The notes under the pieces were generated by a model. That model saw only the letters and a list, made by a program, of their open reading frames with translations, had not been told where the DNA came from and made no database searches. Both the position numbers and the translations under genes were made by a program. Below are positions 44,132 to 51,424 of a DNA stretch of 64,000 nt, in pieces. This DNA comes from Elizabethkingia occulta. GTDB lineage: Bacteria > Bacteroidota > Bacteroidia > Flavobacteriales > Weeksellaceae. The stretch lies in contig NZ_MAHX01000005.1 in assembly GCF_002023715.1 (NCBI RefSeq), forward strand, positions 62,001-126,000. The letters are read 5' to 3'. Positions within the stretch are counted from its first letter, which is position 1. Each line of letters opens with the position of its first letter.

Positions 44132-45136
44132 TTATTTATAAATTTCTACTTCGATTTCACCTTTATTGGTTATGGCACCTCTATACATGCCTTCGGTATT
44201 AAAGATCATTGCCATATTTCCATTCATGTCCAAAGCAATTAGGCCACCGTCTCCACCCATATTTTCAATTTCAGACATTACTTCCTGTATAGCAGTCTTT
44301 ACATCTTTATTCTGATATTCATACTTGGCGGCTACAGTTCTGGCTGCTGCTGTTCGGATGTAAAATTCACCCCATCCTGTTCCTGATACACCTATATTCT
44401 TGTCAGCGTAGGTTCCGGCTCCAATAATGGGTGAATCTCCTACTCTTCCATATCTTTTATTGGTCATTCCTCCTGTTGAGGTTCCGGCTGCCAGATTACC
44501 ATCCTTATCTAATGCAACACAGCCTACTGTTCCAAACTTCTTGTCAATCTGGTAATGGACAGGATATTGTTGATTAGAAGCATTGGGCTGATTTACTTTT
44601 AACTCTGCCTTTTTGACTTTCTGAAGAGCATCCCATCTGTGTTTTGTCCAAAAGTATTTTGGATTTACAATTTCTAATTTCTGAGTTTTTGCAAATTGTT
44701 CAGCTCCTTTTCCCATTAACATAACATGCTCAGATTTCTGCATAACAGCTATGGCTGCTTTTATAGGATTTTTAATAGTAGTAACTCCAGCTACAGCACC
44801 GGCTGTTTTATCTTTGCCATACATGATGGAAGCATCGAGTTCGTTCCTACCATCATTAGTAAAAACAGCACCTTTGCCTGCATTAAAAAGCGGACTATCT
44901 TCCAAAATTACAATTGCAGATTCTACAGCTTCTACAGCAGTTCTTCCTTGTTGCAGTTTTTCATAAGCTTTATATAAAGCTTCTTTTATTTTTTCTTTGT
45001 ATTGTTGTTCTAGTTCAGGTGGCATATCTTTTTTCAGAATAGTACCGGCTCCGCCATGAATGACGACAATGTATCTTTTTTGTGCATGAGAAAGCAGTGA
45101 AAGACAACACACAAATAGTAATGTAACTTTTTTCAT
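44132..45136 (-). CDS. Exported isoaspartyl peptidase / plant-type L-asparaginase
   Basis: This 334-residue Ntn-hydrolase has a signal peptide (about residues 1-18, MKKVTLLFVCCLSLLSHAQ). It self-cleaves before the catalytic threonine T203 in FGTVGCVALD. Other family motifs are VIHGGAGTI, FNAGKGAVFTNDGRNELDAS, GTSTGGMTNKRYGRVGDSP and GAGTYAD. Such enzymes cleave beta-aspartyl dipeptides, including the beta-Asp-Arg product of cyanophycinase, and often asparagine. It is the first gene of the four-gene operon and has its own upstream region with a conserved element at 45232-45264. Periplasmic location is predicted. Confidence 0.9.
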   Translation of the reverse strand: MKKVTLLFVCCLSLLSHAQKRYIVVIHGGAGTILKKDMPPELEQQYKEKIKEALYKAYEKLQQGRTAVEAVESAIVILEDSPLFNAGKGAVFTNDGRNELDASIMYGKDKTAGAVAGVTTIKNPIKAAIAVMQKSEHVMLMGKGAEQFAKTQKLEIVNPKYFWTKHRWDALQKVKKAELKVNQPNASNQQYPVHYQIDKKFGTVGCVALDKDGNLAAGTSTGGMTNKRYGRVGDSPIIGAGTYADKNIGVSGTGWGEFYIRTAAARTVAAKYEYQNKDVKTAIQEVMSEIENMGGDGGLIALDMNGNMAMIFNTEGMYRGAITNKGEIEVEIYK

Positions 45137-45231
45137 TAGTATAGTTTAAGTTATGTTTATAAATAATTCTATTAATTCAAATAGAACATGTCTTTATATG
45201 CATTACTTGTTTGTGGTGAAATAAATATAGT

Positions 45232-45264
45232 TACAAAAAATGATTTCCAAAAATATTTATCTAA
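45232..45264. promoter_or_regulatory. Conserved upstream element shared with the threonine operon (copy 2)
   Basis: TACAAAAAATGATTTCC then AAAAATATTTATCTAA closely matches 38928-38960. On the minus strand it contains a TTG followed after 18 bases by TATATTTA, a near match to the -33/-7 promoter pair. It lies about 95 bases before the isoaspartyl peptidase ATG. Confidence 0.45.
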
Positions 45265-45308
45265 TAAAATAATAAATGAGACTATTATTTTATTTAAATA
45301 GCCTCATT
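45262..45308. terminator. Hairpin upstream of the isoaspartyl-peptidase operon
   Basis: AATGAG-ac-TATT (275-286) pairs with AATA-gc-CTCATT (297-308) over 12 positions including one wobble. T-rich tails exist on both strands. It likely ends minus-strand transcription from the small ORF at 45358-45606 before the operon promoter. Confidence 0.5.
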
Positions 45309-45357
45309 TTGGTTTTTATAGTCTAAGTATAGAAATTAAAAATATTATAGTATTTTT

Positions 45358-45606
45358 TTAATCAGTTCTTGTAAGTGTCATAATGTAATTGAAATTGTTA
45401 TTTCCATAGCCTTTTTGAAGTATAAGCTTGTCTTTGCTCACCTCAAAAGCCAGCCAATCTCCGGATAACTGGGGCGATGCCCAAGTCCAGCTTATTGAAA
45501 GCATACCTTTATCCACCAAATATGGTCTTGTGCCTCTGGATTGAAACCCTCCAACTCTATCTATCAAGAAGACCACCTCTCCCAATCTGAAATTTTTATC
45601 ATTCAT
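45358..45606 (-). CDS. Small hypothetical protein, possibly the C-terminal remnant of a larger gene
   Basis: This 82-residue frame starts MNDKNFRLGEVVFLIDRVGG and contains SISWTWASPQLSGDWLAFEV. The reading frame stays open for 41 further codons upstream, back to 45729, without an ATG; that stretch includes VNFIYGDCHNILDFKDKIVL. This suggests a longer ancestral gene that has lost its start. It has no signal peptide or recognised domain. It sits in a patch of broken small genes, so it may be a decayed remnant rather than an active gene. Confidence 0.4.
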   Translation of the reverse strand: MNDKNFRLGEVVFLIDRVGGFQSRGTRPYLVDKGMLSISWTWASPQLSGDWLAFEVSKDKLILQKGYGNNNFNYIMTLTRTD

Positions 45607-45669
45607 TGCATTATTTTTGAGGACTATTTTGTCTTTGAAATCAAGAATATTGTGACAATCACCATAAAT

Positions 45670-45705
45670 GAAATTGACTGTTGTTTTTTCATAGCAATTT
45701 TGATT
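45670..45705. repeat. Direct repeat, copy 1: degenerate MKKQQSI signal-peptide start
   Basis: This 36-base segment matches 46302-46337 at 33 positions. On the minus strand it encodes a start MKKQQSISFMVIVTIF that stops after 22 codons (frame 45624-45692), so this copy seems to be a broken signal-peptide gene. Confidence 0.5.
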
Positions 45706-45840
45706 AAATATTAAATAATGGCCATTCTTTCACTTTAGATATAACTTTCATTAATATGCTCTTATATAACTTAAATCGATAGGATAATTAAATAGTTTTG
45801 TAGATATCTATATAATATCGAATTCCTAGGTGGCAATTTA

Positions 45841-46126
45841 TTATTTCCATTCAACGTTGGTATTGGCACCAGCATTATCCCAAGTATACCATCATAGTAT
45901 GATAAGTTATCATTTTCTTCTAGTGATTTTTATTGCAAGGAGATAGGATCATATCACCACCAAATAAATTAAGATCCCTTATTCTTTCAACTGTAATATC
46001 CGATTTAAGTGTAACCAATTCAGCATTTGCTATTGGTTTTTGCTGATTTATAGAGTTGTCATCCATAATGTCCTTACAGGAAAGTATTAATATGCTTGTA
46101 AGAAATAAAAGTAGTGCTCTCTTCAT
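45841..46126 (-). pseudogene. Frameshifted lipoprotein gene remnant
   Basis: The intact part (45920-46126) encodes 68 residues: a lipoprotein signal (LTSILILSCKD, Cys about residue 17), then ITVERIRDLNLFGGDMILS. After that stop, plausible protein sequence continues in a second frame (SLEENDNLSYYDG) and then in a third frame (WYTWDNAGANTNVEWK) ending in a double stop at 45838-45843. This looks like one exported protein broken by two frameshifts. The GGDMILS phrase faintly recalls the propeptide/start region of astacin-type M12 peptidases, but this is a weak hint only. Confidence 0.4.
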
Positions 46127-46237
46127 GATAAATATTATTAATGATTTTATTAAATAATGATCATACTTTTAAATGTTGTTTTTAAAGCTTTAATCTGTGT
46201 TAAATTAAGTTTGTAAAAAATCTGTTTAACCTAATAG

Positions 46238-46324
46238 TCAATTTTTATGAAGATTACGCTGACATGCAGCAAAAATCATCATGATGGCTAGCATCACAAG
46301 TGGAATTGATTGTTGTTTTTTCAT
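46238..46324 (-). CDS. Very short lipoprotein (28 residues)
   Basis: The frame reads MKKQQSIPLVMLAIMMIFAA then CQRNLHKN and stop. It has a good lipobox (IFAAC) and leaves a mature peptide of about 8 residues, like entericidin- or lysis-type small lipoproteins. Its first 12 codons are repeated in a broken copy at 45624-45692. A TATCTTTG promoter-like element lies at 46445-46452. It may be real, or the surviving signal-peptide stub of a truncated gene. Confidence 0.4.
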   Translation of the reverse strand: MKKQQSIPLVMLAIMMIFAACQRNLHKN

Positions 46325-46337
46325 AACAATTTTGATT
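46302..46337. repeat. Direct repeat, copy 2: intact MKKQQSI start
   Basis: This 36-base segment matches 45670-45705 at 33 positions and covers the start of the 28-residue lipoprotein frame plus 13 upstream bases. It points to a local duplication. Confidence 0.5.
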
Positions 46338-46616
46338 TTGGTTAAAAAATAAATTAACTGTTGTAATACATTAATGTTATTGCAAAATCATTATTTGTTA
46401 TGTTGTAGTGCTTTGCATATAAGGTTATAGGAACCTTACGCTATCAAAGATAAAATATCTTCATTTGCTAAATGAAGTATAAATGTTTGTAATTCAAATA
46501 TATAAAATAAATTTATAGTTTATAAAAAAAATAATTTAATTTATGTTATTTGTTTAAAATATTTCTTTTTATCGATTGTTTTTGGTGTATGATTTGAGCT
46601 ATTGGCTTATTATTAA
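46325..46616. other. AT-rich intergenic stretch without genes
   Basis: I see no supportable gene here. It holds a small hairpin AAGGTT-atagg-AACCTT at 46421-46437, a second hairpin CTTCATTT-gct-AAATGAAG near 46460-46480, and a minus-strand TATCTTTG (46445-46452) that could be the -7 element for the short lipoprotein frame. Confidence 0.4.
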
Positions 46617-46650
46617 AGCAAAAGCCTTTCTGGATCTCAGAAAGGCTTTG
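46617..46650 (-). terminator. Terminator of the nucleoside permease gene
   Basis: AAAGCCTTTCTG-GATCT-CAGAAAGGCTTT is a 12-bp stem just after the permease stop at 46676. Its sequence is almost the same as the threonine attenuator hairpin, including the flanking ACACAA, but the T-run is shorter. Confidence 0.75.
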
Positions 46651-46675
46651 TGTTATTTTTAATGTTTGTTATAAA

Positions 46676-48052
46676 TTAATGCCCTGCATCTTTTATTTCC
46701 TGTGGATCATGCTTATGCTTGAAGAAAATAGCAAATAATACAGCAATTACAAGAGAATAAGCAGCAAAAGTCAACCAGATATCATGCCAGTCACGCAGCA
46801 TAACAGGCTGAGACAATATACCATCAGCTAATACATCTATTTTTTGTTTAGATAAGAAACTTAAAAAATGAGAATTATCTGCGGTTGTATCCAGATGTTG
46901 AGCCAGATCAGAAACCTTATTGTAACTCTGAGTAAAGTATTTGTCAATTAGCCATCCTGAGGTTAAGCTTCCAAATACGGCACCAAAACCATTAGTCATC
47001 ATCATAAACAGACCTTGTGCAGACGAACGCATTTTAGCATCTGTATTGGTTTCTACGAATAAAGATCCTGAAATATTGAAGAAGTCAAATGCCATTCCGT
47101 ACACGATACATGATAAGATAATCATCCATAGTCCTGTAGATGGATCTCCTAATCCAAATAAGCCGAAACGCAATACCCATGCAAGCATAGAAATTAGCAT
47201 TACCTTTTTAATACCATATTTTTTCAGGAAGAAAGGAATTGCAAGAATAAAAAGCGTTTCCGAAACCTGAGAAATAGACATGATAATGGTAGAATATTTC
47301 ACTACAAAAGATTCTGCAAATTTTGGATAGTGTCTGAATTCATCTAGGAAAACATCTCCATAAGCATTGGTTAGCTGTAACGCACCACCAAGAAACATAG
47401 AGAAAAAGAAGAATAAAGCCATTTTGTAATTTGCAAATAGCTTAAAAGCATCTAATCCTAGTGTCTGGAATATATTAGCATTTTTGTCCAGAAGCTTTTT
47501 AGGAGGACATTTAGGCAGGGAAAATGCATAAAGTCCTAAAAGCAGAGCCGATGCACCAGCTATATAGAATTGGTACTCATTGGATTTGCTTCCTGTAAGA
47601 TTGGTAATCCACATTGCTGCAATAAAACCAATTGTACCCCATACACGGATTGGTGGGAAATCTTTAACAACATCCTTTCCTTCGTTTTTTAAAACGGTAT
47701 AAGATATAGAGTTGTTCAGGGCAATCGTAGGCATATAAAAGCACATAGCTATAAGCATTACCCAAAAGAAAGTTCCCGGATCTGTTACCTGCGGAAGAAA
47801 GAATAATACTGCTGCATACAGTATTTGTAATATTCCGTAAAGACGTTCTGCATTGATCCATCTGTCAGCAATGATACCGGAGAGTGTCGGCATAAAAATA
47901 GAGGCAAATCCCATAGTACTGAAGACAGCGCCAAACTTGGTTCCGTCCCACTGTTTTGTACCGAACCAATAATTGGCAATGGTAATTAACCAGGCACCCC
48001 AAACAAAAAATTGGAAAAAATTGAGTAGGGTTAATCGTAATTTTATATTCAT
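46676..48052 (-). CDS. Nucleoside:proton symporter, NupG/XapB family (MFS)
   Basis: This inner-membrane protein of about 458 residues has 12 predicted helices. The N-terminal LTLLNFFQFFVWGAWLITIA and SGIIADRWINAERLYGILQ are characteristic of the nucleoside permease NupG group of the major facilitator superfamily, which imports nucleosides with protons. The ATG complementary to 48050-48052 was chosen because an earlier in-frame start adds nine non-family residues. It lies 29 bases after the bifunctional nuclease gene on the same strand. Substrate is inferred from the family. Confidence 0.82.
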   Translation of the reverse strand: MNIKLRLTLLNFFQFFVWGAWLITIANYWFGTKQWDGTKFGAVFSTMGFASIFMPTLSGIIADRWINAERLYGILQILYAAVLFFLPQVTDPGTFFWVMLIAMCFYMPTIALNNSISYTVLKNEGKDVVKDFPPIRVWGTIGFIAAMWITNLTGSKSNEYQFYIAGASALLLGLYAFSLPKCPPKKLLDKNANIFQTLGLDAFKLFANYKMALFFFFSMFLGGALQLTNAYGDVFLDEFRHYPKFAESFVVKYSTIIMSISQVSETLFILAIPFFLKKYGIKKVMLISMLAWVLRFGLFGLGDPSTGLWMIILSCIVYGMAFDFFNISGSLFVETNTDAKMRSSAQGLFMMMTNGFGAVFGSLTSGWLIDKYFTQSYNKVSDLAQHLDTTADNSHFLSFLSKQKIDVLADGILSQPVMLRDWHDIWLTFAAYSLVIAVLFAIFFKHKHDPQEIKDAGH

Positions 48053-48081
48053 AAGTTTATTAATAGGGCAGAATATCAATA

Positions 48082-48687
48082 TTAATCAATATTCTTTTTT
48101 CGTTTCTTTATTTCTTGCTGAAGTTCAAGAGCTGTATCGAAATCCTCTTCCTGAACTGCTTTGTCAAGCATTTCCTGGATTTCTTCAAGTGTGTAAACTT
48201 CATAACCTTTTATTTCAGGAGCCTCCTCTTCGTCTTCAGCTTTGTATTCTGTTTTATCATCGTTATCGGACAATTCCAACATAATACCTGCTTCTGTAAG
48301 AACTTCGTCTGTGGTATAAATAGGTGCATCAAAACGAACTGCCATAGCAACAGCATCGGATGTACGTGCATCCAGAATCAGTTTTTCGTTCTGATCGTTT
48401 TTAAGAATTAAATTGGAGAAAAATACTCCGTCTATAATCTGATAAATGATAATACTCTCCAATGCATAACCTACAGTGGTGATAAATTTTGAAAAGAGAT
48501 CATGGGTTAAGGGTCTCGGTGGCTGAATGTCTTTTTCTAGCCCCAGAGAAATAGATTGTGCTTCATAATTACCTATAACAACAGGCAGTTTTATCCCTGT
48601 TTCTTCCTGTTCCAGGATCAGTGCATAAGCTCCCATTTGGGTTTGGCTGTATGAAATGCCTCTTATGATTAGTTTCTTATAATCCAT
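48082..48687 (-). CDS. Bifunctional nuclease family protein (DUF151) with UVR motif
   Basis: This 201-residue protein starts MDYKKLIIRGISYSQTQMGA. The DUF151 domain covers about residues 1-135 and includes LPVVIGNYEAQSISLGLE and ILDARTSDAVAMAVRFDAPIYT. Plant and Thermotoga members of the family have RNase and DNase activity. The C-terminal part (about residues 165-201) is a UvrB/UvrC motif, LEEIQEMLDKAVQEEDFDTA, a helical-hairpin interaction module. An upstream in-frame ATG would add 12 residues and is less likely. A terminator separates it from etfA. Confidence 0.88.
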   Translation of the reverse strand: MDYKKLIIRGISYSQTQMGAYALILEQEETGIKLPVVIGNYEAQSISLGLEKDIQPPRPLTHDLFSKFITTVGYALESIIIYQIIDGVFFSNLILKNDQNEKLILDARTSDAVAMAVRFDAPIYTTDEVLTEAGIMLELSDNDDKTEYKAEDEEEAPEIKGYEVYTLEEIQEMLDKAVQEEDFDTALELQQEIKKRKKNID

Positions 48688-48697
48688 AGCTACAAAT

Positions 48698-48732
48698 ATA
48701 AAAACATCGTAGCAATAAGCCACGATGTTTTA
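48698..48732 (-). terminator. Terminator of etfA
   Basis: On the minus strand AAACATCGT and ACGATGTTT form a 9-bp stem around an 11-base loop, followed by TTATATTT. It lies 31 bases after the etfA stop. Confidence 0.75.
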
Positions 48733-48762
48733 TATGATTTTGAAATTTTTACCTCAAAATTA

Positions 48763-49710
48763 TTATCCTTTGAAAGCTTTTAACTTTTCAGTTAAAGCAG
48801 GAATAATCTGAAAAGCGTCTCCAACTACCCCGTAATCAGCAGCTTTGAAGAAAGGTGCTTCAGGATCGTTGTTAATAACTACAATTGTTTTAGAACCATT
48901 AACACCTGCTAAGTGCTGGATTGCACCTGAGATACCTACAGCGATGTAGAGGTTTGGAGAAATTGCCTTACCTGTTTGTCCAACGTGCTCAGCGTGAGGT
49001 CTCCAGCCAATATCTGCTACAGGCTTAGAGCTTGCAGTAGCAGCTCCTAAAACATTAGCAAGATCTTCAATCATTCCCCAGTTTTCTGGTCCTTTCATAC
49101 CACGACCTGCTGAAACAACGATTTCAGCTTCTTTTAGGTCTAGTTTACCTGAAGATTGTTCGTGGTTAATTACCTTAGTATCTTCATTAGCTACTGAAAG
49201 GTTTTTAACTTCTTCAGAACCTGAAGCAGGATTTTCTTTTATACCGAATGCATTCTGAGAAACAGTAATTACAACATTTGAAGCATCTGCTTTTGCATGC
49301 ATGTAACCTTTACCAGAGAAAGCTTTTCTTTTTACCTGGAAAGGAGAAATAGATTCTGGTGCTGCAATTACATTTGTAATTAATGAAGCTCCTTTAGAAA
49401 TAGCCAGCATTGGTGCAACTGAAGAAGCATCTGTAGTGTGAGGGAAAACAATAACGTTACCATCCAAAACTTCACCAACAGCTTGTGCATAAGCTTTAGC
49501 GCTGAAGTTTTTAAGACCTTCATCTTTTACATTGATTACTTTATCTGCTCCATACTTGTAAAGAACATCAGAAGAATCTGTAGGGTTAATTGCAATAACA
49601 GTTACGCTGTCGCCAGCCTTATCTGCAACCGCTTTAGCGTAAGAAACTGCTTCGAAAGCTGCCTTTTTGTAAACGCCATTTATATTTTCTGCATATACGA
49701 ATATTGCCAT
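48763..49710 (-). CDS. etfA: Electron transfer flavoprotein, alpha subunit
   Basis: This 315-residue subunit carries the FAD of the ETF heterodimer, which takes electrons from acyl-CoA dehydrogenases. The C-terminal FAD domain shows [39 protein letters not shown] and the signature [16 protein letters not shown] followed by [11 protein letters not shown]. The N-terminal domain ([12 protein letters not shown]) pairs with EtfB. It follows etfB after 53 bases on the same strand. A candidate MarR operator precedes the pair. Confidence 0.95.
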   Translation of the reverse strand: MAIFVYAENINGVYKKAAFEAVSYAKAVADKAGDSVTVIAINPTDSSDVLYKYGADKVINVKDEGLKNFSAKAYAQAVGEVLDGNVIVFPHTTDASSVAPMLAISKGASLITNVIAAPESISPFQVKRKAFSGKGYMHAKADASNVVITVSQNAFGIKENPASGSEEVKNLSVANEDTKVINHEQSSGKLDLKEAEIVVSAGRGMKGPENWGMIEDLANVLGAATASSKPVADIGWRPHAEHVGQTGKAISPNLYIAVGISGAIQHLAGVNGSKTIVVINNDPEAPFFKAADYGVVGDAFQIIPALTEKLKAFKG

Positions 49711-49763
49711 TTTCTTAAATTTTTAAAATTATAAATTTTGAATTTTAGATGAAAAATAGATAA

Positions 49764-50510
49764 TTAGATAACTTTTGCTTCTTCATGAAGTAATCTTACC
49801 AATTCATCTAAGTTGTCCGGAGAAACTAATTTTACAGCAGCTCTTGGCGGAACACTGTCAAATGAAACAGCTTCAACCTTAACTTCTGTAGATGTAGGTT
49901 CAACAACTTGCAAAGGCTTTGTTCTTGCAGACATAATACCTCTCATATTCGGGATAATAAGGTCTTTCTCTTCTACCATTCCTTTTTGTCCGGCAATAAC
50001 CGCAGGAAGTTTTACAGAGATTGTTTCTTTACCACCTTCAATTTCTCTTACAGCAGTAGCTTCGCCACCATTAACTTCAAGACCTACGCAAGCGTTAACA
50101 AATGGCTGGTTAAGAATTTGTGCAACCATTCCTGGTACAGCTCCACCATTATAGTCGATAGACTCTTTACCAGCGATAACTAAATCGTAACCACCTTCCT
50201 GAGCAATCTTAGCAATTTCTTTTGCTGTAGAATAGCTATCTTTAGCTTCGATATTTACTCTTACTGCATCATTAGCTCCGATAGCTAATGCTTTTCTTAT
50301 AACAGGCTCTGTTCCTGCGTCTCCTACATTGATCACAGTAACTGTAGCGCCCTGAGATTCTTGTAATTTTATAGCTTTTGTTAAAGCAAATTCATCAAGT
50401 GGATTAATTACCCACTGAATTCCATTTTTATCGAATGCAGATTTATCTGCTGTGAAGTTTATTTTTGCAGTTGTATCTGGTACACTGCTGATACATACTA
50501 ATATTTTCAT
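49764..50510 (-). CDS. etfB: Electron transfer flavoprotein, beta subunit
   Basis: This 248-residue subunit binds AMP and completes the ETF heterodimer. Typical segments are MKILVCISSVPDTTAKI at the start, WVINPLDEFALTKAIKL, DLVIAGKESIDYNGGAVPGM and the C-terminal recognition loop region that docks dehydrogenases. It is the first gene of etfB-etfA. The upstream 200 bases hold the palindrome TATGCATGCATA 48 bases before the ATG, the same sequence found twice before the MarR gene at 63522. Confidence 0.95.
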   Translation of the reverse strand: MKILVCISSVPDTTAKINFTADKSAFDKNGIQWVINPLDEFALTKAIKLQESQGATVTVINVGDAGTEPVIRKALAIGANDAVRVNIEAKDSYSTAKEIAKIAQEGGYDLVIAGKESIDYNGGAVPGMVAQILNQPFVNACVGLEVNGGEATAVREIEGGKETISVKLPAVIAGQKGMVEEKDLIIPNMRGIMSARTKPLQVVEPTSTEVKVEAVSFDSVPPRAAVKLVSPDNLDELVRLLHEEAKVI

Positions 50511-50557
50511 AATTAGAAATTGTGTATTGAATTTTGGCTAAGTTAATAAAAAAATGT

Positions 50558-50569
50558 TATGCATGCATA
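50558..50569. promoter_or_regulatory. Candidate MarR operator upstream of etfBA
   Basis: TATGCATGCATA is a perfect 12-base palindrome, 48 bases before the etfB ATG. It is the same as the core of two sites upstream of marR. A TAACTTAG, near the -7 consensus, lies 12 bases downstream on the minus strand. Confidence 0.65.
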
Positions 50570-50711
50570 CTAAATTTATCAAAATATATACATAGCATAT
50601 TAATTACCATATAGTTCGCAGATTACAATGACTTGCTTTTAATTAATGATCAATATTGCGTTTTGCAGCTTTTAATGTGTAGTTTTTGTAATCCTGAATC
50701 AGGTTTTCCAA

Positions 50712-51416
50712 TTACTTTGGAAGTGTAGGTCTGATTTCGATTTTAGATGGTAATGTTCTTGGGTTCATTTTCATCATATCAACAATCAGTTCCCCAATAT
50801 CTTCCGGCTGAATTTTCCATTCATCATTATCTCCAGGATCATGGTTATTAAAGTGTGATTTTACAGATCCCGGCATAATAGTGGAAACTTTTACATTATA
50901 CTTTCTAAGATCCAGCATTGCTGCTTGTGTAAAACCTACAACGCCGAACTTGGAAGCATTATATCCTGATCCGTTAGCAAAGAAATTAGTTCCTGCCAGG
51001 CTGGCAATGGAAATAAAATAACCTTCAGATTTTTTCAATGCTTCTACAGATGCTTTCAGGGTGTAAAAAACACCTGTAAGATTTGTATCTATCATATCCT
51101 GCCATGCTTCAACAGAAAGTTCATCTACGGGGGCAAAATGACCCAGTCCGGCATTTGCCACTACAAGATCAACTTGTCCGAAGTGATTTTTAATTTCCTG
51201 AAGTGCTTTGTCTTCATCTTCAAAGTTGCGTACATTGGATTGTATCGCTAAAACTTTTGAAGGATCGCTGGAAAGTTGCGCTGCCGCAGCTTTTGCATCA
51301 TCCAGATTTCGGCCACTAATGGCCACTCTCATTCCTGCATTTAACAAAACACTGGCGATACCCAAGCCTATGCCTTTGGTACCGCCAGTGATGTATGCTA
51401 CTTTATTGTTTAGCAT
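50712..51416 (-). CDS. Short-chain dehydrogenase/reductase
   Basis: This 234-residue classical SDR has the cofactor loop TGGTKGIGLG (residues 11-20), the NAG motif in VVANAGLGHF, the catalytic serine in SIASLAG and the Tyr/Lys pair in YNASKFG. It would reduce a carbonyl or oxidise an alcohol with NAD(P)H in the cytoplasm; the substrate is not evident. It lies 8 bases after the M20 dipeptidase gene and is likely co-transcribed. The frame stays open for 22 codons after its TAA, which I take as chance because the C-terminus already looks complete. Confidence 0.88.
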   Translation of the reverse strand: MLNNKVAYITGGTKGIGLGIASVLLNAGMRVAISGRNLDDAKAAAAQLSSDPSKVLAIQSNVRNFEDEDKALQEIKNHFGQVDLVVANAGLGHFAPVDELSVEAWQDMIDTNLTGVFYTLKASVEALKKSEGYFISIASLAGTNFFANGSGYNASKFGVVGFTQAAMLDLRKYNVKVSTIMPGSVKSHFNNHDPGDNDEWKIQPEDIGELIVDMMKMNPRTLPSKIEIRPTLPK

Positions 51417-51424
51417 AAATTTTA

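Noticed and set aside
49290-49303. GCATGCATG inside etfA as a fourth MarR site
   Set aside because: It is coding sequence for Met-His-Ala-Lys-Ala, lacks the full TATGCATGCATA palindrome and is far from a promoter.
50646-50711. In-frame continuation of the SDR gene after its TAA (LENLIQDYKNYTLK...)
   Set aside because: The SDR already has a complete, family-like C-terminus. A 22-codon open stretch in AT-rich DNA can arise by chance, and no sign of recoding was seen.
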